Shown: one piece after another, positions 7,933-16,188 of the stretch
Layout: the number at the start of each line of letters is the position of its first letter
Numbering within the stretch: position 1 is the stretch's first letter
Assembly (NCBI RefSeq): GCF_900142375.1
Contig: NZ_FRAR01000014.1
Span: 1 to 64,000, forward strand
Direction of reading: 5' to 3'
Source of the DNA: Desulforamulus aeronauticus DSM 10349
GTDB taxonomy: Bacteria > Bacillota > Desulfotomaculia > Desulfotomaculales > Desulfotomaculaceae
DNA length: 64,000 nucleotides
Notes under the pieces: model-generated
What the model saw: the letters and a program-made list of their open reading frames with translations, nothing else
Database searches by the model: none
What the model was told of the DNA's origin: nothing
Translations under genes and position numbers: made by a program

Positions 7933-8811
7933 TTAAACTTGAGGATGAATCTTTTCAGTCAATTTGATACCAGTGGGTGTTGTTGCTAAACCGGCTTGGG
8001 AAGTCTCTCTCAAGCAGGAAGGCAGCATGGCACCTATTTTGTACATCGCTTCTATCACTTCATCAAAGGGAATTACGCTGGTGATTCCAGCCAAGGCCAT
8101 ATCTGCAGCCACGATGGCCACCGCTGCTCCCATGGAATTTCTCTTCACACAGGGTACTTCCACCAATCCAGCTACTGGATCGCAGACCAACCCCAACAGA
8201 TTTTTTAGGGCAATGGCGCCTGCCTCTGAACACTGTTGTGGCGTACCACCCGCTAATTCCACCACCGCAGAGGCGGCCATAGCTGAAGCAGCACCCACCT
8301 CCGCCTGACAGCCTCCGGCAGCACCAGAGATCGTGGCATTGTTAGCAATCACAAAGCCAACTCCCCCAGCATTAAATAATGCATGAATCATTTGTTCCCT
8401 GGTACTATTCCTTTGCTTGCCTGCGGCCAAAATACACCCTGGAAGAACACCACTTGATCCGGCTGTGGGAGTCGCTACGATGAGCCCCATCGATGCATTA
8501 ACCTCTGAAGTAGCTAAAGCAAAGTTTACGGCATCCAGGATGACTCCCTGACTCAGGCTTTGGCCAGTGTTGGCATAATCCTTTAATTTTTTAGCATCTC
8601 CCCCGGTTAGCCCACTGCGGGAATATACAGCCTCTTGGATTCCTTTTTCTACAGCCTGTTCCATGATTTGCAAGCTTTTTTCCATGTTGCTCCAAATTTC
8701 CTCAGATCGACGAGCGGTTGCTTGTATCTCCTGCTCCAGTACCACTTCTCCAATGGTTTTATTCTTTTGGCAGGCAAGCTGAACCAATTCAGCTACGGTG
8801 CGATATTTCAA
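7933..8811 (-). CDS. sdaAA: L-serine dehydratase, iron-sulfur-dependent, alpha subunit
   Basis: Catalytic subunit of the two-subunit [4Fe-4S] L-serine ammonia-lyase (serine to pyruvate plus ammonia). The 292-residue protein shows the conserved GLTGGDAKK, TPTAGSSGVLPGCILA, CQAEVGAASAMA and CDPVAGLVEVPCVKRN segments, which include the cluster cysteines. Length matches the Bacillus SdaAA class. It starts at a TTG after AGAGGGGAAG, 17 nt downstream of sdaAB, so the two are cotranscribed. Confidence 0.95.
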   Translation of the reverse strand: MKYRTVAELVQLACQKNKTIGEVVLEQEIQATARRSEEIWSNMEKSLQIMEQAVEKGIQEAVYSRSGLTGGDAKKLKDYANTGQSLSQGVILDAVNFALATSEVNASMGLIVATPTAGSSGVLPGCILAAGKQRNSTREQMIHALFNAGGVGFVIANNATISGAAGGCQAEVGAASAMAASAVVELAGGTPQQCSEAGAIALKNLLGLVCDPVAGLVEVPCVKRNSMGAAVAIVAADMALAGITSVIPFDEVIEAMYKIGAMLPSCLRETSQAGLATTPTGIKLTEKIHPQV

Positions 8812-8828
8812 TGGTCTTCCCCTCTCAC

Positions 8829-9494
8829 TTAAGGATTAAGCAATGCTACATTATATACATGATCAATTTTCTTGACATCTGCCAGTGTTTCACCCGGGAT
8901 TTCCTGATCAGTTTCAATTACCATTAAAGCCAAATCACCCTTTGATTTTCGGGCCACCTCCATATGTCCAACATTAATTCTATTAAGGGCCAATTTCTGA
9001 GCTACTTGGGCAATGGCCCCATAACGGTCATGATGAAAAACTAATAAAGTAGGATTCTCTCCACTGAGGGATATTTTAAAGCCCTCTATTTCCTTGATCG
9101 TGATTTTCCCGCCACCGATCGAAATACCAACTAATTCAAAGGAACCTTGGTCGTCAACCAGACTCACCTTGGCCGTATTAGGATGGTAGGCGGACTCTTC
9201 GGGAACAGTGATAAATTCTATAGCGACTCCCTGTTCCTTCGCTATCTCAAAGGAACGAATAATCTTCTCGTCATCTGCATTTAAATCTAGAATCCCACCT
9301 ACTATGGCCAGATCCGTACCATGCCCCCGATAGGTCTGGGCAAAGGAGCCGTAAAAGGTAATCTTTGCCCTTTGGGGGCATCTACCAAAGATTTCTCTGG
9401 CAGTCTTACCAATTCTCGCGGCACCGGCTGTGTGGGAACTGGAGGGGCCTACCATGATTGGTCCTATAATATCAAATATTGAGGTATACGGCAT
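8829..9494 (-). CDS. sdaAB: L-serine dehydratase, iron-sulfur-dependent, beta subunit
   Basis: Partner of SdaAA. Residues 1-140 form the serine dehydratase beta domain (FDIIGPIMVGPSSSHTAGAARIG) and residues about 148-221 an ACT domain (PTLLVFHHDRYGAIAQVAQ). In the family these two parts support assembly and serine sensing. It is first in the sdaAB-sdaAA operon, with GAGGGGAG before the ATG. A MarR-family gene is divergent upstream and could regulate it, which is inference from position only. Confidence 0.95.
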   Translation of the reverse strand: MPYTSIFDIIGPIMVGPSSSHTAGAARIGKTAREIFGRCPQRAKITFYGSFAQTYRGHGTDLAIVGGILDLNADDEKIIRSFEIAKEQGVAIEFITVPEESAYHPNTAKVSLVDDQGSFELVGISIGGGKITIKEIEGFKISLSGENPTLLVFHHDRYGAIAQVAQKLALNRINVGHMEVARKSKGDLALMVIETDQEIPGETLADVKKIDHVYNVALLNP

Positions 9495-9711
9495 ACTATC
9501 TCCCCTCTCTTCTCAAAAACTTACTAAAATAATAACACTTCTCCTACTCTCTCTCAAGACCGAAGCACTTACGCCCGTGGCCCACAATTTAATAGACATA
9601 TAATTCTGAATATTGTTTATGTTTTTACTATTAGTATTTACTACGATTCGAATTAGTGATATTCTAAATATAAAAACAATTTTATATTTTTTGGCAATGG
9701 AGGTGGTTTAT

Positions 9712-10188
9712 ATGGAGTCCGCCCTGGTCCAGCAGGCTGAACAATTAAAGGACCTAATCAGAACTCTTAACCGAAAATTTCGGCAATATATGTTATCTCA
9801 AACAGTAGGTTGTGGTTTAACGGTTCCTCAAATTCATTTAATGCAAGAATTATATCAAAATCCGGGCATTACCCTCGGCGAATTAAGCCTAAGATTGGGT
9901 CTCGCGAAAAGTACGGTATCTGGTATTGTTGACCGGTTAGAAAAACAGGGTAAAGTCGTTAGGAAACGTAATGATAACGATCGTAGAGTGGTGCATATCG
10001 ATCTTTCTACCGGTGAAAAACAGTTAGGCGAAAATATTTCCTTAATGAGGACAAATTATCTTGCGGGTTTAATGAATTCTATGAATCAGGAAGAAATTCA
10101 GGGCCTGATTATTGGTCTAATAAAAATTAACCAACTAATGATCCAGGAAACCGATGGACCGGGAGCCGCCGACCCGGATTTAGATTAA
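9712..10188 (+). CDS. MarR family transcriptional regulator
   Basis: A 158-residue winged-helix regulator: LTVPQIHLMQELYQ, ITLGELSLRLGLAKSTVSGIVDRLEKQGKVVRKRNDNDRRVVHIDLS. This is the canonical MarR helix-turn-helix and wing with the DRR motif. I chose ATG 9712 because GGAGGTGG precedes it. The frame is open back to 9613 but has no ribosome site there. It is divergent from sdaAB, and the shared 217-bp region probably holds its operator. Confidence 0.9.
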   Translation: MESALVQQAEQLKDLIRTLNRKFRQYMLSQTVGCGLTVPQIHLMQELYQNPGITLGELSLRLGLAKSTVSGIVDRLEKQGKVVRKRNDNDRRVVHIDLSTGEKQLGENISLMRTNYLAGLMNSMNQEEIQGLIIGLIKINQLMIQETDGPGAADPDLD

Positions 10189-10202
10189 TAAAATACCTAC
10201 AT

Positions 10203-10228
10203 AACCACTATTATGGTGGTTTTTTTTT
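10203..10228 (+). terminator. terminator of the marR gene
   Basis: Short hairpin AACCAC-TATTAT-GTGGTT followed by eight T residues. Confidence 0.8.
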
Positions 10229-10419
10229 GTTTTTATCCCATCATCATTTGCTGATAAGTCTTACTAATTTGTTCTAATTAATTCAACACTTGGATAAGTT
10301 GTAAAAAGACAAAGGAAAACTTACTTTTACTGTTGCTTAACCTCTCTTTTACCCAACCTTAAAATTAAAACTGTAAGATGATAGTAGTAAGGCTAAAAAT
10401 TCTAGCAGGAGGGGAAGCC
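10229..10419. other. intergenic region, no gene seen
   Basis: An AT-rich stretch before the PIN-PhoH gene. AGGAGGGG at its right end is the ribosome site. I see no hairpin or repeat of note. Confidence 0.5.
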
Positions 10420-11733
10420 GTGCACGTTAGGATACTCGATACAAATGTATTATTGGATCGGCCAATTAAAGAGATTATTTCATCCTTTAAACCCTGCAAG
10501 ATCATTATCCCCTTAGCCGTAGTAAACGAGCTGGATCGTTTTAAGGGGCTAGAAGATGCCCGGGGACACTGTGCCCGACAGGCAATTCGTTTTTTGGACA
10601 GCCTGCGTCCACAGTTGCACCAGGGCGTTTTACTTCCCACGGGTCATCAAATTCTAGTCGAAGTCAACCATTGTCATGTAGCATTGCCGGAATATTTGCC
10701 CAAAGACAAAGTAGATACTCGTATCTTAGCCATCGCCAAAGGATTCCATGAAGAAGAAATTGGCCCCGTTACGTTAATCAGTCAAGATATATGCCAGCGA
10801 GTAATAGCGGATACTCTGGGCGTAGCTGCTGAAAATTATGCCGTTGAACAGGTTAATTTGGATTGTCTTTACAAGGGGTGGAACCAGATTGAAATATCTT
10901 ACGATCAAGTGCAGGATTTTTACCAGCTTCGCCGCATCGAAGCAAAGGAAAGATTGCTGGAAAATCAATATGTTTGCATGCAAGATAACCTGGGAGGCAA
11001 ACACTTAGGCCGTTATAAAAAAAGGGGTATCTATCCACTGCGCCGAGACCTCCACGCCTTTGGATTGGGCCCGGCGGAAGGAAATATGGAGCAATCTTTT
11101 TTAATGGATGCATTATTAGACCCAGATATTGAGCTAGTTAGTATTCTAGGACCTGCAGGAACCGGGAAAACCTTATTGGCTTTAGCCGCCGGCCTGCAGC
11201 AAGTTGTTAATCAACGTCTGTATTCCAAACTTATTGTAACCAGAGCCCTCATTCCACATAGCCGGGATTTAGGAGCACTACCGGGAACGAAAAAGGAAAA
11301 ATTAACGCCCTGGATGGCAGCTATCTATGACAATTTAGAATACCTAACCAGAAATTTTGTAGCTTCCAAGCATGAAGAAAGGTGTCCCCCCTCAGAACGG
11401 GTGGAAAAGTTTATGGAAGAAGGTTTCATTGAATTAGAGGCTCTCACCTATATTAGGGGGCGCTCTATTCCCAAACAGTGGATTTTAATTGATGAAGCCC
11501 AAAACTTAACCAAGGAAAATATCAAAACCATCATCACCCGAGCTGGTATGGGCAGTAAAATTGTTCTAACAGGAGATATTCAACAAATCGATAATTATCG
11601 ATTAACGGCCACCAGTAATGGTTTTGTTACCCTCATTGAAGCTTTTAAAAATCAAGACTTATATGCTCACATCACATTAAGCCGAACTGAACGTAGCCGT
11701 TTAGCAGCCCTTGGTGTTGAATTACTACCTTAA
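10420..11733 (+). CDS. PIN domain plus PhoH-family ATPase (YlaK-like)
   Basis: A two-domain protein of the PhoH2 type: an N-terminal PIN ribonuclease domain (ILDTNVLLD, with acidic residues through about residue 140) joined to a PhoH RNA helicase-like ATPase (Walker A GPAGTGKT, Walker B WILIDEAQN, sensor LTGDIQQID, arginine segment LSRTERSRLA). Related proteins unwind and cleave RNA. The GTG start at 10420 is preceded by AGGAGGGG. It stands alone as one transcript with a strong terminator. Confidence 0.93.
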   Translation: MHVRILDTNVLLDRPIKEIISSFKPCKIIIPLAVVNELDRFKGLEDARGHCARQAIRFLDSLRPQLHQGVLLPTGHQILVEVNHCHVALPEYLPKDKVDTRILAIAKGFHEEEIGPVTLISQDICQRVIADTLGVAAENYAVEQVNLDCLYKGWNQIEISYDQVQDFYQLRRIEAKERLLENQYVCMQDNLGGKHLGRYKKRGIYPLRRDLHAFGLGPAEGNMEQSFLMDALLDPDIELVSILGPAGTGKTLLALAAGLQQVVNQRLYSKLIVTRALIPHSRDLGALPGTKKEKLTPWMAAIYDNLEYLTRNFVASKHEERCPPSERVEKFMEEGFIELEALTYIRGRSIPKQWILIDEAQNLTKENIKTIITRAGMGSKIVLTGDIQQIDNYRLTATSNGFVTLIEAFKNQDLYAHITLSRTERSRLAALGVELLP

Positions 11734-11750
11734 TTTTAAAAGAAAACGCC

Positions 11751-11786
11751 AAAACAGGTGTTGGTTTTTTTGCCAACACCTGTTTT
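11751..11786. terminator. bidirectional terminator
   Basis: Perfect 14-bp stem, AAAACAGGTGTTGG / CCAACACCTGTTTT, with a T7 loop, between convergent genes. Confidence 0.85.
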
Positions 11787-11788
11787 AC

Positions 11789-12499
11789 TTAGCGACCAAA
11801 GTTTATGGAAATCTTTGGTCCAGCATGTTTTACTTTTTGAGTTTTAATATCATTTATTAACGGCTTTAAGAATAAATGATCCTGTCCCCCCAAGAGCGGT
11901 TCAGCCGTAATCTGTGTGGATGGAGTTTCCATAAAAGGTTGCTCCTCCTGCTCGTCTTGGATAAACTCCTCTTCACTGCTGCTCCAGCCAAGTGGTTCCT
12001 CTGTCACCTCATCTGGTGCTATAAACTCGTTTTGCGTTTCTTCAATAGAATCGAGAAGGTTTTCTTCTGGTACTTGGAAGAATACATCTACGATTGGCTC
12101 TTTTTCTGATGCTTCCTCAAGCTCAATCTCTTCTGATGATTCTTCAAATATTTCTTTTATCTCTTCTACTTCTTCCGCAGCTACCCATTCCTCTTCTGTC
12201 AACTCTGCAGGATCGGCCATCGTTTGTTCAAACTCAAGTTGCTCAATAGGAACAACTGGTTCCAGATCATTCTCTTCGAAATAAACTACTGAATCTGGAA
12301 TATATTCTGTTACTTCACCGTTCGATAGACCCACAGCAAGTTTTCCTTCCGTCGGTGTTTCAGGCTGCTCCGGAATATCTTGTGCCTTGCTGCTTTCTGA
12401 GTATGCATTTACAGAGACTCCCCGCTGTGCAAAGTAAAGCAGAACTAAAATTAAAAATAAACTAAAGGCATTTGAACCTGACCCACGTTCACCTACCAC
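11789..12499 (-). CDS. membrane-anchored acidic protein, unknown function
   Basis: A 236-residue product with a short glycine/serine N-terminus and one hydrophobic segment (SNAFSLFLILVLLYFAQR, residues about 8-26), then about 180 residues very rich in Glu and Ser. The N-terminal layout resembles the YjcZ/SscA type of tiny spore proteins, here extended by a long acidic tail. I do not recognise the tail. It ends with a small basic segment (KTQKVKHAGPKISINFGR). The frame is long and has a ribosome site (AAAGGGG). A spore-related role is a guess. Confidence 0.65.
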   Translation of the reverse strand: MVGERGSGSNAFSLFLILVLLYFAQRGVSVNAYSESSKAQDIPEQPETPTEGKLAVGLSNGEVTEYIPDSVVYFEENDLEPVVPIEQLEFEQTMADPAELTEEEWVAAEEVEEIKEIFEESSEEIELEEASEKEPIVDVFFQVPEENLLDSIEETQNEFIAPDEVTEEPLGWSSSEEEFIQDEQEEQPFMETPSTQITAEPLLGGQDHLFLKPLINDIKTQKVKHAGPKISINFGR

Positions 12500-12530
12500 T
12501 GCCTATAACCCCTTTCTTTAAAAACTAAAA

Positions 12531-12602
12531 ATTTACCCTGGTATATAGTACGAAAAAATGCCTCAAATGTTACATGCATACATCTCATACCAGAGGGTAA
12601 AT
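12531..12602. promoter_or_regulatory. spaced inverted repeat in a divergent promoter region
   Basis: TTTACCCTGGTAT (from 12531) and ATACCAGAGGGTAAA (to 12602) are near-perfect complements about 45 bp apart, between the acidic-protein gene and the 30-residue membrane peptide gene. It is a candidate operator or shared promoter signal. Confidence 0.35.
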
Positions 12603-12637
12603 TACTCTAAGATATGTTTGAAAGGAGACTTTGGTCC

Positions 12638-12730
12638 ATGGATCTCTGGCTTTTTACTCTGTTGACCTCTTTAATCGGCTTAGCCGTGGCTTTTTGGTTT
12701 AAGCTACTTACCTACTTAGATAATCGCTAA
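12638..12730 (+). CDS. 30-residue single-pass membrane peptide
   Basis: ATG preceded by AAAGGAG (12621-12627). The frame encodes one transmembrane helix (LWLFTLLTSLIGLAVAFWF) with a polar C terminus (KLLTYLDNR). I do not recognise it. Good ribosome site, unbroken frame and hydrophobic bias support a real gene. Possible roles are a spore-membrane peptide, a small regulatory membrane protein or a type I toxin. Confidence 0.5.
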   Translation: MDLWLFTLLTSLIGLAVAFWFKLLTYLDNR

Positions 12731-12775
12731 AGAACTGCTTAACCATGCTTTCAATAATCTCAGCATGAATAAAAA

Positions 12776-13003
12776 TTATTGGTTTTTAATTTTGGCTAAT
12801 ATTTTAGTTACTACGAAGGGTTTATTTTCCATGGCTACTACTTCTTTTTGTAAAATTTCAATATGCCGCATTTCCTCATCCCTTAATTTTATAAATAATT
12901 GTCGGGCCGAGGGATTTCTCACTTTTACGGCAGCATCATTATAAAAGGCCTGGCTTCTAATTTTATCTTCCAACACATCATTTAAAAACTCTAAGCTATC
13001 CAT
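12776..13003 (-). CDS. small ferritin-like helical protein
   Basis: A 75-residue all-helical product: LEFLNDVLEDKIRSQAFYNDAA and LRDEEMRHIEILQKE carry the E...ExxH pattern of rubrerythrin/ferritin-like helices, but only about half a four-helix bundle is present. It could dimerise to complete a metal site. It follows the next gene by 8 nt in one operon, with AGGAGG before the ATG. Confidence 0.65.
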   Translation of the reverse strand: MDSLEFLNDVLEDKIRSQAFYNDAAVKVRNPSARQLFIKLRDEEMRHIEILQKEVVAMENKPFVVTKILAKIKNQ

Positions 13004-13011
13004 AGAACCTC

Positions 13012-13227
13012 CTATTTTATATCTAATTTATTCATTTCTTGCTTTAGCTCTGCAAGGTGGCCCTGGGCTGTCATTTCTAGAGTCTTTAATAATTTTTTAA
13101 GACTTTTATTCTGTATTTGTTTGGCAACATAGGCAAATTTAGCCTGAAGCAATACCTCCATATCGTAGGCTCTTTTAAAAGTATTATTTTGAATATCCTT
13201 TTGAGTAAGCTGTGACAATCGGTACAC
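13012..13227 (-). CDS. small helical protein paired with the ferritin-like protein
   Basis: A 71-residue helical product (AYDMEVLLQAKFAYVAKQIQN ... LKTLEMTAQGHLAELKQEM). The spacing of Glu and His is again ferritin-like or like CotF-type spore coat proteins, but no full motif can be claimed. It is first in a two-gene operon and divergent from the FAD oxidoreductase. Confidence 0.55.
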   Translation of the reverse strand: MYRLSQLTQKDIQNNTFKRAYDMEVLLQAKFAYVAKQIQNKSLKKLLKTLEMTAQGHLAELKQEMNKLDIK

Positions 13228-13323
13228 ACCCCCAAAATATGTTCTTAAGCATATTATTAGCCGTTCAGCGAAAAATATTAAATGATTTAATAATGCTAAA
13301 TTACAGGGAGGAAAGAGCTAAAC

Positions 13324-14412
13324 ATGAAAGTTGCCATCGTTGGGGCAGGAGTAGCCGGACTTTCCTGTGCCTTAGAATTGGAGAAACAGGGTATCCGGCC
13401 GGTTATCTTTGAACAAAAAAGCCGTATCGGTAGCCCCTTTCCCTGCTCACCGGTGCTGTTAAATTTTCTCCTGAGGCCAGTGAAAAATCAAATACAATCA
13501 CTTAAAAAACAGTATGGAATAGAGCTTAAACCCATTAGTGAAATTACTATGCTGCGGGTGCAGGGTCCCAATGCTGAATACACCGTGACGGGCAATTTAG
13601 GTCACAGTGTTTATCGGGGCGAAGAAGAATCCTCTATTGAATGCCAATTGGCAGCTGGTTTAAAAACACCCATTTATTTTGAACAGCACGTTAACATAGA
13701 AAGCCTGTTAAAGAAATTTGACTATCTGGTGGTAGCCGACGGTACTAAAGAATACGCCAAAAGCCTAGGTATTTGGCAAAGTAAACTTAAGACCTGGATA
13801 CGGGGTGCTACCATTTTAGGTCGTTTTAATCCCGAGGAAATTCGCTACTGGTTTAATACCTGTTATACCAAAAGCGGCTTTGCCTATATGGTACCCCTCG
13901 GCACTGAACGAGCTTCTTTACAATTAATGGTTCCCTATATCACCCAGGAAGAATTGTCCAAATACTGGTCTATGTTTATCCAAGGGAAAAAAATAAATCC
14001 AGAGATTGTCCTGCACTGGGATATTGATTATGAAATGGGTCTGGCTTTCCCACATCGGGTAGGAAACACTTTTTTGATTGGTAACAGTGGTGGGTTTGTT
14101 ACCAGCTTTTTCGGACAAGGCGTTTATTTTTCCGTTGCCAGTGGTGTGGAAGCAGCCCGTGCCATTGCTCTGGGAAGCAACTTTGAAAAAAATATGAGTT
14201 TATTTTATAACATTTTAGAAAGGCAAGCTCGTATCCGTCAGTTATGGGATCGTTTGGATAACAAGGATTTAGATAGAATTATTACACTCTTGGGAAGTGC
14301 TCCGGTTAAATACCCCTTGTTCCATACGAATCTAGATATTTTACAGGCTATTGACCCACTTATGCAGTATTTGGTTACTAAAATTTCGAGGGACGAGCAA
14401 CAAATGCATTAA
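13324..14412 (+). CDS. FAD-dependent NAD(P)-type oxidoreductase
   Basis: A 362-residue flavoprotein with the N-terminal dinucleotide-binding motif VAIVGAGVAGLSCALELEKQG and the acidic end of the fold (IFEQK). The second half contains GNTFLIGNSGGFVTSFFGQGV, matching the GD-type FAD motif of the geranylgeranyl reductase/PHBH-like group. It could reduce an isoprenoid or quinone-like substrate. The substrate is unknown. AGGGAGG lies upstream of the ATG. Confidence 0.8.
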   Translation: MKVAIVGAGVAGLSCALELEKQGIRPVIFEQKSRIGSPFPCSPVLLNFLLRPVKNQIQSLKKQYGIELKPISEITMLRVQGPNAEYTVTGNLGHSVYRGEEESSIECQLAAGLKTPIYFEQHVNIESLLKKFDYLVVADGTKEYAKSLGIWQSKLKTWIRGATILGRFNPEEIRYWFNTCYTKSGFAYMVPLGTERASLQLMVPYITQEELSKYWSMFIQGKKINPEIVLHWDIDYEMGLAFPHRVGNTFLIGNSGGFVTSFFGQGVYFSVASGVEAARAIALGSNFEKNMSLFYNILERQARIRQLWDRLDNKDLDRIITLLGSAPVKYPLFHTNLDILQAIDPLMQYLVTKISRDEQQMH

Positions 14413-14551
14413 CCAAAAGTAACGAAACATAAGGTGACAAAAATTCTTACCTATTCGAAAAAGCTTTACCGGATATTAACAGAACTATGGACAATTCCCA
14501 ATACATATCTTTTATAATCATATAAATTGTTACACGAGGAAGTGGTTTAGT

Positions 14552-14815
14552 TTGATCAATAAATTATTTCCGATCAATCCCCGTAACCGACAATACTTTA
14601 AACCAACTCCCATCATAGAAGAACAGGGCTATGGTGAGACCAGTAACAATCACTTAAATACCTATTGGAAAGTGAATCATGATGGGCACATGTGGTTGGC
14701 GGAGTTTTGTGTAAGGGGTGCCGGGGACCGGAGGGTTTTTAAAGCTTCCTCCGAAGCGGAACAATGGGCTAAGGGTTTTGCCTATACCAAGGCAAAGCCT
14801 TGGGGTGGCTTTTAG
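14552..14815 (+). CDS. hypothetical small protein
   Basis: An 87-residue soluble protein, rich in aromatic and polar residues (TYWKVNHDGHMWLAEFCVRGAGDRRVF). I do not recognise it. It starts at a TTG 12 nt after GAGG and is followed by a terminator at 14838-14869, so it is probably a real monocistronic gene. Confidence 0.6.
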   Translation: MINKLFPINPRNRQYFKPTPIIEEQGYGETSNNHLNTYWKVNHDGHMWLAEFCVRGAGDRRVFKASSEAEQWAKGFAYTKAKPWGGF

Positions 14816-14837
14816 CAATATAAACCCTAAAAATCCA

Positions 14838-14869
14838 GAAACCCTCCCAATCCTAGGAGGGTTTCTTTT
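14838..14869 (+). terminator. terminator
   Basis: Perfect 10-bp stem, GAAACCCTCC / GGAGGGTTTC, then T-rich sequence. Confidence 0.85.
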
Positions 14870-15042
14870 AACGGACCAAGGCAAAAGCCTTTAGGTTGCG
14901 CAACCAGTCCGGTGATTATAATATGATCCTAATACCGTAAGATTATTTATGTTTTGCCCTAACAATAGCTGGGAACTTTGACATAGAGTTTAGCAAACTG
15001 GTCATACTTAGAATAATCATTTATCATCTTTGGAGGTGTCCA

Positions 15043-16188
15043 TTGTCTCTTATGATTGCCGGGGACAAGATCTTTGAATATATGGTAGCCTACGTCCTGC
15101 GGAACAACGGCTACATTGCTGGCGTACCTCGCCGTAAATTAGGTGGTCGTGGAACCCAGCATCAGGTTGGTGTAATAGGCATTGACTTAAACAACAGCCC
15201 CTTCAGTTTAAATACCGTGCTACTGGTCGCTGCCAGAGGGCCGGAATTGGCAGACCCCGACAATGATATGCAGTTAGTACGAAATTTGAAAGCCACTCTA
15301 CTGGATCTGGAACAAACTCTGCCCTCCCGCCGGGAGCTAATCCGAGATTTGCTGGACAACAACCGGGGAGATTTATTTCACCGGATATATGGAGGAAAAA
15401 AAGTAAAAGAAACCCTCACCGTGAATTATGTAGGAGGTATCTTTGTAGCCGGGGAATTTTCTTACCCCGCCTGGGAATACGCCAATGCTCACGGTATTTA
15501 TGTAGTCCATTTGCCGGAAGCCATTGCTGGTGAACCAATAAGCAACTGGTATGAAAAAGTTCGTTCTGTCCTTTCTGACGCTCTGGATCAAGATGGAAAT
15601 GTCACTCTACCTGGCCTGCTGAAAAAAACAAAAAAGCTGGGTGATTTTAAAAATCTTCTTACCCAGCTACAGCAAGCTACTGACTTTGAACTATTACCAG
15701 AACACAGTCATGACTTGTTTACCATTTTTAATGATTTGTTACGTACCGCGGAACTTTCATCCCTAGCCCGCAGTTTGCAAAGAACCGCCCTGGCGACCAT
15801 TAACGGTTATCCAGTAGTATTAGAATATAATGTGGCTTATAAAGCGCTGGTGGATGCCGCTTTAACCATTTATGAAAGAAAAATCAGAACCATTAAAACG
15901 GTAGCTACAGCCACTACCTATAAGCCCCTAGATGTTGTACATATGCAAACCCACCAGATTGAACCGACAGCGGATCAACAGGTACAGAGGTTTTTGTACC
16001 GGGTGGAACGGGAGAACACCCCGGAGTCAATTCACCATCTGACCGGTGCGGTATACATTCCGAATGCCGTTTTGGACAAGCGCTCCCTAGAAAGGTTTCG
16101 GCTAAAAATGCCCTTAAAAGCCGGTCTCAGTCTGGTTTGTGAGTTCTGCCAAGAAGCCAAGCCCATGATAGAAAGGGTTACAAATTAG
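15043..16188 (+). CDS. restriction-endonuclease-fold-like protein with altered catalytic residues
   Basis: A 381-residue protein whose N-terminal part (GDKIFEYMVAYVLRNNGY, then GGRGTQHQVGVIG and LNTVLLVAARGPE) follows the layout of PD-(D/E)XK family proteins, where GGRGxxHQxDxxG and a later ExK are usual. Here the Asp is Gly and ExK reads AxR, so nuclease activity is doubtful. Later it has FVAGEFSYPAWEYANAHGIYVV and a C-terminal Cys pair (CEFCQEAKP). The TTG start follows GGAGGTG. The stop overlaps tail-to-tail with the paaK-like gene. Confidence 0.6.
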   Translation: MSLMIAGDKIFEYMVAYVLRNNGYIAGVPRRKLGGRGTQHQVGVIGIDLNNSPFSLNTVLLVAARGPELADPDNDMQLVRNLKATLLDLEQTLPSRRELIRDLLDNNRGDLFHRIYGGKKVKETLTVNYVGGIFVAGEFSYPAWEYANAHGIYVVHLPEAIAGEPISNWYEKVRSVLSDALDQDGNVTLPGLLKKTKKLGDFKNLLTQLQQATDFELLPEHSHDLFTIFNDLLRTAELSSLARSLQRTALATINGYPVVLEYNVAYKALVDAALTIYERKIRTIKTVATATTYKPLDVVHMQTHQIEPTADQQVQRFLYRVERENTPESIHHLTGAVYIPNAVLDKRSLERFRLKMPLKAGLSLVCEFCQEAKPMIERVTN

